A stretch of 60,000 nt of DNA from Membranipora membranacea (Eukaryota > Bryozoa > Gymnolaemata > Cheilostomatida > Membraniporidae): contig OU612070.1 of the NCBI GenBank assembly GCA_914767715.1, forward strand, positions 5,661,501 through 5,721,500, read 5' to 3'. A model generated the notes under the pieces. It saw only the letters and a list, made by a program, of their open reading frames with translations, had not been told where the DNA came from and did not search any database. A program made the translations under genes and the position numbers. Shown piece by piece: positions 12,839 through 24,600 of the stretch; within the stretch, counting starts at the first letter, position 1, and each line of letters starts with the position of its first letter.

Positions 12839-15627
12839 CAAACACTACTTTGAGTCACAAAGCTTTATGGTATTGTTGATTGCAGAATGTGATTTCGGTC
12901 AGAACTCCTCTTGTCCTGATGAGCCTAAATTGAAAATGAGATTAGTACAAATAAGGAATGAGTGGAAATATTCAGAATTATCTCCATATCAAGCTCATAA
13001 TGTCCCACCTAAGAGGAGATGTAGCCTATTCTGAGGGAAGAATATTAGCCTCCCACTAATGTCACCAAACATTATTACTAAAGAACTTGGCCATGGGAAA
13101 AAATATTGAATAAATATTTTGCGTGAGTGTCAGTTGCTTGAGGCAGAGAGAAATCTCCGTGCTTGGGGCATAAGATTTTGAATGGGAGACCATGTTCTGC
13201 ATTTGGACATGGATGAGCTGCGGCCTCCTCCAAAACACACACATACCCTCCTTGCAACTTACTAGCATCGACTGTTGGCTACACTCCTTAACTCTGCTAT
13301 AGACATGATGCTGCAGTACCCAAGGAGTGACATGGGATTTATACTCATAACTGTTACCACTACTCAACCTGACAACCACTACTCTACTGTAACTATACTG
13401 TGGATCTGGCCCCCTTCACCCAACTGCTTGGGAATATCTCCTACTATGTCACTGTCTACTACTGTAGAGTATGTGCCTAGTGAATGGATTAGTCATAGGA
13501 CTACTGCAGTTCCTGGTACCCACACAAAGCCCCAAGTCAAGAAATAGTATTATACTGTATTACAACCAACTAACTAATAATAATGAAAAGATGATGGAGG
13601 TTTGTATTCTTACTTTACCAGTGTTGTGTAGCAAAATCCATACACCAAATTTGAGATTGTTGAGGCAGAACAGTACAGGAGGATTTCAAAGTGTAAATGT
13701 ATGTTTTAAGTAGCTTGGCCATGTACAAGCATGTGAGTGAGGATGTCATGTGCTAATGATGATATGTTTTCAAGAAATGTTCTTGAACTTTGTACTTAGT
13801 TGTTTGGTTGTGTGACCTTTACAAGGTCATAAGATTACTGGCCTTTAAAAGGTTTTCTAGTGTAAGAAAACTACAAAAACACTAGTGATTGGCTGGCTTG
13901 ATTTCCCGCCGACTTCAACCAAGGTCATTAGAAGGTCAGGAAAAGTGATGTAGAAAAATTTGCTGAGGGAAAACAAAAATTCAAATTTTTTCAATAAAAT
14001 AATCTGCCAAATAGACCATACAAATCATTGTACAAACTATCTATCAAAAAGGCAACATCACTTAATGTGAGTACACTAGCTCAGTAGTGCTCTCAGCTAT
14101 ATTAATATATATTCAAATAGCTAGAGTTGGTAGACTAGTTCAGCTAAAAATGTGATTCAACAAATGAAAGAAAATATATTTATTAATTTTACTATTAATA
14201 TTAGCTTGTAATACTCAAGTACTTGTAGATTTATACATATATTTCTCATTGGCCGTATATTAGTGGAGAGCATGACAAGGCTTAGGCCTCTGGTCTATAT
14301 ACATAGTCTTATAATATATATATATATATGTAATATATGTTTATACTCATCATCATCCACATCCAGAATTAGTTATTTAGCTATCAATTTGTTGTGAATG
14401 GCTGCTTAGATCCTATCAGATAGTGCGGTCCATAATAGTAGTGTATAATGAAACACTATTACGGATAGGATATATATTGGCAGGACATGTCATATATGTA
14501 ATGCAGTGCCTAATGGAATTACATAAGGTCACTAGGCCTATGATTCTTGGAGACAAGTCCCTTTTTCAGCAGAAGGTATCAGTAACGTGGCACAACAGTA
14601 TGTTGGAGGTCCTTGGATCAGTCCATTCTCATCATATCTATCGTAACCTCAGCCACACACATCAATTTTAGCTGCCGTGTGTTTACTACAGAAGAATCTT
14701 TAATGTCAGCATGCATCCCACATTACATTACACTCTTGCCTCTTGGATTCCTACCCTCAAATATTTTCTGTTGTTTAGATGATCTGAATCGCTGCTCATG
14801 CTTAATCACAGCACTGTAACCTATATCAATGTTGTGTGGCTCTTATTGGATGTGAAGCATGCCACCTAAAAATTTCAAATGTGTAATAGAAGAGGATGAG
14901 AATGGGCTAACGAAAAGGCGCTGGGTCAAAACTGATGAGCTCACAAATGACGACCTGCAGGTTGGTCTACAGTCTCAATTGGGGCATATATTCCTCAGCT
15001 TGAAACTACCCTCTTAATGGAGGCAGTAGTGGATAATGGTCTGGCTTCTGGATTGAGCAGTGCACAAATGAATATGTTGATCCTTGCATATAGATGTGTC
15101 GAATAAATATGATACATTGCCCTTTTCATAACATCAAGCTTTTGTTGACCACTCTAACAAGACCATTAACTAGTCAGATATCAGTAGCTGCTGTAAACAC
15201 CCTAACCCAATATGTGGTTATTCTGTTTGTGATGCATTACATGTTGTAGCTTCTAAACAACAGAAGTAAGCGCCGTCGCAAAGGCTCATCCAACAAACCT
15301 GCTGTGAGCGCTGTTCAGATTATAAATAATTGCTTTTAACACCCTCTGCTATCAGTACATTCAGATTTATTCCGTCCACCGACTTTTAAGTGTATTAATC
15401 GATGTCTTCATATCTACCTGTTGTCACCCAACAATTCAGTGTCCTTGTTATACACACCCACTCATCCAAACTTAATTCGCAATATGTGTTGTTGATGTTG
15501 TCAACCTGTTGGAATGTGTCAGTGAACAAAACTTGTTTGAGTTATTATAAATGTTGTTTTGCATTCTATATCACAATTAAATGACAATTATATTGTTCAC
15601 AACTGTGGTAAACAACGTTCCTGTGAT
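12839..15627. other. Intergenic region between divergent ABHD12 and SUZ12 starts
   Basis: This 2.8-kb tract lies between the ABHD12 start (read leftwards) and the first SUZ12 exon (read rightwards), so it should contain both promoters. It has AT microsatellite sequence near 14318-14336. A 52-codon open frame (14859-15017) begins MPPKNFKCVIEEDENG; its first 34 codons end at CAGGTTGG, a possible weak donor in phase with SUZ12 exon 1, but this is not convincing. No TATA box or RNA gene was identified. Confidence 0.4.
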
Positions 15628-18600
15628 ATGCTGCAGGCATTGGCTAGACCGTTCCCGAAGAAACATCTCAGGAATCTACTAAATGGTTCATCCAGTGCAT
15701 CAATGTCAGACTGTGCTTTAAATGAAGAAGACATGCCCCACTCCGTCCCTCCAATGGGCAGTCCTACAACCCACCTCACCAATCGAAGCAGGCCCAGTAG
15801 CAGGAGTCGATCAGAACCAGATATGGATATATCGGCTCCTCCGCCCCCTCCAGTCCATAGAGAACGCACCAGGTACCATAAGACGAGTCGAGGTATTACT
15901 GAGAAGGGATCATCTCATGCTGAGAGACAGCCAAGTATAGAGGGTGAGCGAGTAATGAAACAGAGGCATTTTACTAGTGATTTTTTATGCGTAGCATTCT
16001 CCCATTATTGCCTGTCTTGATTCAAAATGAGCTAGAAAAACAACTAATCATTATAACTTTCACTTTCTGAATTAATAATGTTATTGTTTTGTAGATGCTG
16101 TGTACATATATAGAGCACTTATGAATAATGGATCTAGGCCAGTAAGTTTGAAGTCAAAGTAAAACAATATGTTCACATTACATTTGTATAGAAGAGGACT
16201 GGGAAATTGCCATGAATCACCATTGGTTATCATGGCATTCCATTGCGGTTCATTTACCAAAAATGTTTGCATGAACATCCTGTCGGGATGAATTGCAATG
16301 TATCGAGGTTAAGCATATCATTTTAGTATACATCATCATGACTCACCGCTACTTTTTCTTTGCAGCCGGTTTTCTTACAACGGAATCTGGTTTATTTACC
16401 TAGAAGACCTCCCCAACCACTGGCTGACTCCTATAGAAAGTGAGTCTGATTCAATTATTTCGAGCAAACATGACTTTCACTACGAGCTATGCTGATGAGA
16501 TATCCATAAATTGCTCTGAGAATGGTATAACCTTGAGGGGTAAATATAAGCTTGATCTTAGTTATGAAAAGGTTAGCTAGCGAGGTTTCCTCTTGCGAAT
16601 ACCTAATCCTCTCGGGTGAATATACCAATCCAAAAAACACTGGCATTCTACAATTTTTTAACTGTGGTGAAATAGGAACATCCATGTTAACTACTCAATA
16701 TTGTCCCTTGTTTCAGACACAGAGATTTTGAGCTGCTGGTTGACAGATTATCACATTTTGCTTCAGTTTGCTCACAGATACAGCTTAGTCTTTTAAATAT
16801 TAAAAACATCAGGTTATCCCCCTCAGACAAGAAGGACATCACAATAGACTTGTATCTTCTCAAAAACTGCTATAAGCGCAGAAAGGTTAGAGGCTAACAT
16901 TATTTGAACGAATTCAGCAAGTTCATCTTGCAATACTTACGTCATTTAGGCTACTATGAATCCTTCTCCTTCTTTGACGGGAATAGGGTAACTCACAATA
17001 TTGTTTGGCTTAATACCTGGCCAATAAATTTTAATCGTAAAATTGAAGTTGATTAGGATTGATTAAGAAGATGATGGTGAACACTATGAGCCTTAAACAT
17101 TTATATTATGGTCACACTCAACTGACGTGGTGTGCGGGTAAGGAATTCTCTAAGTCCATGAAACAAAATCTAACAGCTTGAAACACCACGGTTGCATTAA
17201 TTGAGGTTCTTGAAGACATAACCTGATCGCTTTTCTTGTTCTATTCTCTATACAGACTGATGTGACATCCAAAGAAAAATTCATCAAGTCAATAAATTTG
17301 AAGACCCCATTAGATCTGGACACCACAAATCACTCAGTCATACTAGACACCAACGAGATAGCGTCTGATGTCGGCTCTCACCATATGTCAGCTTGTTACC
17401 TTAAGGCTAAAGTCAGCATAGCCACAGAGAGGAAACCGCGACCTGGTCCAGCATACGGTAAGACTGCCGGCTCCTGGTATTTCTGTAGTAATCAGGAGTG
17501 GGAGAAAGGTTTTGCTGACATGGCAGGAGTGAGTGAGCTGCCACTCGACCTGTCATCCAGAGGCAGGCGTATGGAGTGTCAGCCAGTAGACTCTTTAGCT
17601 TTCAAAAAGTCCAAAAAGTCAAGTATGTATCATGCCGCGGCTGGTGGACCTAGCGCTAGGTGCAGGGAAAGTGCCTATTGAATGTCCAACTGCTTCTACG
17701 TACAACGGTGACAGGGAAACTCATTCTGGTATTAAAGGTTATTTATGTGGAGTTAGGGTAAGATAACTCTGTACTCTTACATCGCAATCCTATTCCGTGA
17801 ATTTTACACTTCAAATACATTACAGCCATAGAACAGAAAAATTTAGTTCTGTTTGCTATGTGATGTGGAGACAAGCACATTTACTCTCCGTTTTATAGCA
17901 TGATCAGCTTGGCAAGAGATGCGACAATCGTAGATATGATTTTGTGAATTCGATAACTGTTGATATCTTGGTGTGCTTGGCATTGGTTCGTCAATTGTCC
18001 GCATATGGTAGTGAAGTGTTGGAAATCAACACATTTTTAAACCTCACACTAGGTAATATATGCTTGTTTTTCAGCTAAGAAGCCGAAACGGAAAGCTATG
18101 ATGGAGCCAACAGAACCCAAGTACTCTTTTAAGGAGTATGTATCTACACTCCTGTTATACTCGGGAGGGAAAACTTATATACCTGAAGCGACGCAGACAA
18201 TGTACCTACAAGCTGTAACCAATAACAGCTCGCCACAGACCGTACCCGAATATGTGGTAAGCATACGTTATCCGCTATCCACTTTTATGATTTTGGATGC
18301 CAACTTGCATCTGGGCTGGAATTATCAGAGATTTAGCATCATGCAATCAGGTGTACAAAGTTTGGTATGAAGTGGGATTCATCTGACTTGGGGTCACCAT
18401 TTCTTGGATATGTTACTGACATATAAATGTAAAATATCATGCACCAGCAGGGATAATAGCTGAAACCGCTTGAAACAAACAAACCAATGTAATTCGGAGT
18501 TACTTTCTCCCTATATTTATGTTGCTGGAGAGGACAACTCCGAATTATATTAGATACTGCTTGAATTTGCAGTACCATAGAGACCATTGATCCATCACTG

Positions 18601-21600
18601 AATGTGTCATAAATAAGATATAACAAGGGACAGATCTATGGTCTCATAGCAACGGAATTGCCGTGCCTTCTATAATAAATAGTTTGAAAATTCCATCAGC
18701 TCATCATCTGAAAGTAATGCGTTTAAGTATAATGTGTATATACGTACACATGTATGTGTTTGTATTGAATGATTTGATGATGGGCCTGTGAAATTTCCAA
18801 ACGATTTATTTAAACTTTAGAGATATTTCTATACCAAACCATTGAGAATCTTACATACCGAGATGTTATGTTATAGGGTTGGGAAGAGATGAATTCTAAA
18901 CCACAGCTAGTATTTGAGTCCATACAGTTCAGTAATAAAAGGTCAGGACGCAAATCTCCTGTCAAAAATAGCCTGGGTTTTAACAGCCCAGCTATCCCCG
19001 AGGCAGGGATGGGAGATAACAACCCTCAAGCACAAGGCGTTATTAGTCCGCCAACTACATCAACTGCACTCAATAATGGTGAGTTGGTTTGGGAGATATT
19101 TCCTAGAAATCTGGTGGAATGAAACATCCTAATAGTCTGGTAGAAATCCCCTTTCACTGGGAGAATTCACCTTGCACTTATTTTGGCTAATCGCAAATAG
19201 GGTTACAAAGATGACAATATCTATCAGAATGTTTGAATCCCGAAGAAAATGCCGAGTTAAGTTTGTTTAAAAGTTTCCCTTGGTCTTCTTAGCAACCATT
19301 TTTGCCCTTTAGCATCAGCTAAGGAGATTCATGAAAACTTGAACACCCACTCATTCTGATTTTCCCTTTTTCAAAACGAAATCCCTTGGTGTCTCTTTTC
19401 CATATGCCAGATTATTCTTGCAGTTTTGCGCATATTTTTAAACATTATGCAACATGCATCCATCCTGATCACCTTGACAGTCTCTATTCAGCCAATTTTC
19501 TAAATCAAGTTGGAATTTTAACCACATTTAGGGGTTGCCACCCAACTACGCCAGGATAAATCAAGCTCTTTGAGTATATAACCTATACCAGAGGTTATAA
19601 CCAAGTTTAAGCTGAAGCAGCATTCATAGCACAAAAACCACAGCCCATCAAGCTGTTGTATTGCGGAAATATACATAATTAACTGATAGTATGTATCCCA
19701 TCAGAATGAAAATTTGTTCGCCGCATCATAGTCAGAGCCCCCCCAGACTCTTGCCCACTGTCCGCCAGCCCCCCCCCCCCACGTCATAGTAAAGCTAGGG
19801 TAGGCAAATCAACTCTAATGACTCACATTATTCCTCATAAAACATTTATCCCATTCCAAAAGCTTTAGAGTTAGTGAACAGATACTCTGATGTGAAGGTG
19901 TAGTCCTGAGAAGGACTGGTTGTGTTGATAACAACTCGCTATACCCCGACTCTCGACTCAATCAAGGCTTATTAGGTACAAGCCTGCTGTCTGAAGTCCT
20001 GTATCTCCTGAAGTTTACTGGCTTTTCTGTGAAGATACTCTCCATACATACACAATACTCCCTTAGTACTGTCTCTCTGTAACTCCAGTGTATATACTAG
20101 GGCTAACCTTCTATCTCTTACTGCTCTCTGTAGTCTGAGATTAATACAGCGCAGGTTATCTCTCATCATTAGATACTGCTTAGCTGCTGACTCCATGTCT
20201 CCACTGATATCCTCTAAGAGATCATTGAGGACATCTGCATTAAATTGATCTGAGCTGTAAGGATCCATGTTTGGTCTCTGAGTTAGTTGCGATGCTTGAT
20301 ATTATCGATGTATTCTGTGGCTGTGTTTGACTGGTTCTGAGTTCTGTTCAGGTACCTCTGACCTTATATACGATACTCCTATGATGTCACTTCTAATCCC
20401 TTGTGATGGTAAGGAATCAATGACACTGTCAGATACTGTCATTAGAATGTGTGCACAGCTGTGCTTGGCACTTGCCAAGTTGTTATAATCCTGATATTAT
20501 TGTTTTCAATTTTCTTTCATAATCCAATCATGAAATTTATTATCCATAATTTGCATAGACATTGAACTAAATGTATAAATAGGTAATTGCCTATTTGACA
20601 AGATAATCTCCTAATTACTATGTCAAAATAAACATAGGAATTAAAACTGTGATACTGCTCAATCATTTACTGAAAAATTAATTGGTTGAACTGGATATAG
20701 TAGTGTTGGATACGTGTAAGGAAATCTGGTTATGTCAACAGTAAAACGCCTAATCGCCATCTCATCATTCAAAAAATTATTTTAGCTGTTGAAATTTGCT
20801 GCAAAGAACTTACAGTACATTTGTTTCTATCAAAAAAATTCAGAACGCGCAAACATACTTTCCTGCCGTAGAATATCCCTCACATGGTCGCCACAAACCA
20901 GTCTCTTGATGTATGACTGGTTATTATGATGATTATTTGTGCTGGCTGATAAAGAGGTTACTTTAATGATATAAAATGGCTTTGAAGAAGGTACAAGTTA
21001 GGAAAGGGATATAATTGAATTAGTATTTATTATTCAAGCAATCACTAGGAAACACTATACCAGTAGAGGCAATTCAGTAAGGGAATGTGTGCCACAAAAT
21101 TGCAATCTATTGAAGTAGGGAGAACTTTGTTATATATTTGCTTACTACCGCCCCTCTAGATGAAAACATTCATGAATTAAAATTTAGCAACCTGTCGTAT
21201 AATTGCTAAATTCAATCATTAAAATGTTATGGTTTTGAACTATCGTTGAGAACTTTTGCCAAAACCCCAATATACAGCGGCATTAACATTCAAAAAATAG
21301 GGGATATGTTAAATTTGAAATCCAATATAAATGTTTCACTTTAAGGGTAGGTTCTATCAAGGAGTCCCATCAGTTTGGTTCTACTCTGTGACACATGCTG
21401 TGCATGGTGATACGGCTGTTGAAAGTTTGTCTGCATCATCCTTGGGAGACAAATATGAATTTGATTTTTGTTTGAGAATAGGGAATAACTCTGGGATATC
21501 AAGTGCTGATAGTACCAGCCATTGCTAAATTTTTAGTTTCACAAAATTTCAGAGTTGCTGATCACTCAGCTCTGGGCTGGGGACAAAAATATGTTGCTGC

Positions 21601-24600
21601 TATGCTTATGTATTGGAAATTGATCCTATTATTCCATCCCCTTTCCCTTAAACTATGTTGATGTGCCAGTTTTCTTTGGCACCAAATTTTGATGCATCAA
21701 TTTATGGTAGATTAGTGTGTTGGTTCTAAGATTACTTATTTAAATCCAGAGTGTGGATAGTGTACAATGATTGGATAATGTAGTTTAGAATATTTAATCT
21801 GTTTACATGATGTATAATATGGCAATTAATTTATTATACACCTTTCAATAGATTTGACAGTTTGCAATAATCCCCTAGATCCAATCCAGTGAAAAGCTAG
21901 AAGTGAAAAGGTATTACTGATTGATGAACAATGGATACAAAACCTTCATGCCTGTCATGTGCCATGGACACCTGTGAACACTTGCTGCCAGTGTCATCAC
22001 TGTGGTGTCACCTACAGTGGTTTACAAGTGACATCATAAGAGTATAGTATATAAGGTCACCGGAAACTGAACAGAAATTAAAACCAGTCAATCACAGTCA
22101 CAGAACACCTCGAGAAAATATCAAACAACACAACAAACTCAGAGACCAAACATGGATCCTTACAGCTCAGATCAATTTAATGCAGATATCCTCAATGATC
22201 TCTTAGAGGATATCAGTGGAGACATGGAGTCAGCAGCTAAGCAGTATCTAATGATGAGAGATAACCTGCGCTGTATTAATCTCAGACTACAGAGAGCAGT
22301 AAGAGATAGAAGGTTAGCCCTAGTATATACACTGGAGTTACAGAGAGACAGTACTAAGGGAGTATTGTGTATGTATGGAGAGTATCTTCAGAGAAAAGCC
22401 AGTAAACTTCAGGAGATACAGGACTTCAGACAGCGCGCTTGTATTTAATAAGCGTTATGGTGGAGTCGAGAGTCGAGGTATAGAGAGTTGTTATCAACAC
22501 AACCAGTCCTTCTCAGGACTACACCTTCACACCAGAGAGTATCTGTTCACTATCTCTTGCGCCAGAGCGTTTGAAATGACCCACAATTTTGGTATCCCTA
22601 GAGGAGTAAAGTATTCACAGGACTAAAAGTTTGTCAATTCATACAGGCTTGCATTGGCAAGATTTATAGCTAGCGAGCATTTACTAGGCAGAGTTTTAAT
22701 GAGCCTGGGTTCAGATAAAATAATATTTGAGAGGAGTAAGTCCGTAAATCTGCCAATGGTGTCCTCATAAACTAACCTCAAACTATTTGATGTAAAATAA
22801 AATACAGGAAAATTTTATAATTTGTATATTTTTTTATTTCAGGCAACCAGAGACTGTATTTTGTGTTGCAGTATAAGGGAGCTCCACAAACTACAGTACA
22901 AAATTCCTACACATGTCCGTTCTGTCTAAAACAGACCCGTCCCTCAGTACTAGTCTATTTACTCAGACACCTGAGGCTGTGTCACAACAGACTTCTCTTT
23001 CTCTTCAAGGTAAGTGGTGTGCAGTTGAGGTTGTTCTTGACTTCAGTCAGGACTAATGTCACACTGCCGGCAGATAGACCTCATTTATTACACCACTGAC
23101 TATTTAAAACCATACATTAGTGGCGGTTTCTTTTCTTTTCCGATCAGGCAAATTTTGAATCCATTTTCATTGTCCATCCCAAAGATGTCAAATCTTATTG
23201 GAGCACACTTTTCATATGGCATGATGGTTATGTGACTGAATCGCACACTTGAATCTCTGCGTGTGTAGCATCCACTGTCTGGCCTCGATATCAAAGTGCT
23301 TAAACAAATTTTGAGTTATGGGACAAATGATTGGCATCGATATTTTTTTAGCATTGTCTTAGGCCTACAGTATCAGCAGGCATCTGTCGACTGTCTTTCA
23401 TGATATACTTGCTCACCCTTAGCACACATTGAAAAGGTTGCAACACAGGCATCCCTTTAGACTAGATGAGTAGGGAATCGAAATGTTGTGCTGCAAGTAT
23501 CATCCAGCAGTTGTTAAATGAGAATGCTATGCTTCATCTTTACTCGTAAATTGCAACAAGATTACATATAATTAAGCTTGAAAGTCCCACCATGCACAAT
23601 AGAAACGGGAGGTAGGGAGGAAGGATACATATTGCGTATATTCTAATGGCCAGATGTTATCTTGTCGCAGGAAGCTTACACAAATACATATAGTTGCGGT
23701 ATGGTTACGCATACATGCTGTGGTGACATAATACATAGGCGACATCTTACGCTTTATCTCTATATCACTTGTACTAGTTGACATTTGCTTGGTACTAGAC
23801 ATGTTATGCAATCTGTTGCCAGCAGACCAGCAGATTTTCCAATGTCCCATTGATTGCAATCCTGTGTATTTCTGGTTCATAGTTTGTTATGCCATGGAAG
23901 TGATTCAATATCAATGATTTGTTGATATGAAGAATTGGGATGTTTTTGTTTTATAACATTTTGCAACCTAAGATGGTTGTTTACCTATCTTACATTTTAA
24001 TCCCAATAAGGCAGCGTACTCAAGTCTGACCTTATGCTCTACCACCTAACCAACAGTTTGGGTTGTAGACTGCATAATCTAATATCAACTAACACTTTTT
24101 TCCGTTGCTTACGATTGTTTTTTCCCATGTATTCAATAGGAGACTGATGGTGAGCCAACGATTATAGTGACAGTGAATCTACATTATGACGGGTCGTACG
24201 TGGGAAACCCGCTAGATATTATTCCCATACTGAAATCAGGATCTACCACCAATAACAGCAGTGCATCTATATTACCTGCATTCAAACGAGAGGAGCCCAA
24301 ACGTAGAACTCCTTACACTGAAGTACTCAATATCCGGTAAGTATAACACTTACCTACCCTAAATATTAGCTTGAGTAAAGTTTGGGTTTAACTTTGTGTA
24401 AGCTCTCACCAGTTATCCACAAACTAGTATGTATTCTGATAAAACCTGTATTCTGTAGATGACTATAATAGTCATCTACAGAATATTGGTTTTATCTGAA
24501 TCCATGTAGTTCGTAGATTAGTCCAACATTCTATTGGCAAGTTATTTTTTTATGTTAACAATGAATATCAATGGCACAGCGCCCATACTTCCGTATTCAT

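Larger units (their letters stand above)
19876..20395. repeat. Left arm of an inverted duplication inside SUZ12 intron 7
   Basis: This arm, read in reverse, matches 22026-22553: promoter with TATA box, the whole 98-aa frame and about 100 bases of 3' flank (the GGACTACACCTTCA region). The arms are separated by about 1.6 kb of unrelated sequence that includes a 20470-22026 tract shared with the downstream duplicated units. Confidence 0.8.

Noticed and set aside
12612-13034. 140-codon open frame on the plus strand
   Set aside because: It lies antisense over ABHD12 exon 1 and its upstream flank, has no recognisable motif, and its codons look random; ABHD12 on the other strand explains the region.
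14859-15017. 52-codon frame as first coding exon of SUZ12
   Set aside because: A possible donor after 34 codons is in phase with the exon at 15637, but the donor is weak and the peptide does not resemble SUZ12; the ATG at 15628 is the simpler start.
18339-18626. 95-codon minus-strand frame in a SUZ12 intron
   Set aside because: No motif, no conserved copy and no splice or promoter context; it is most likely chance.
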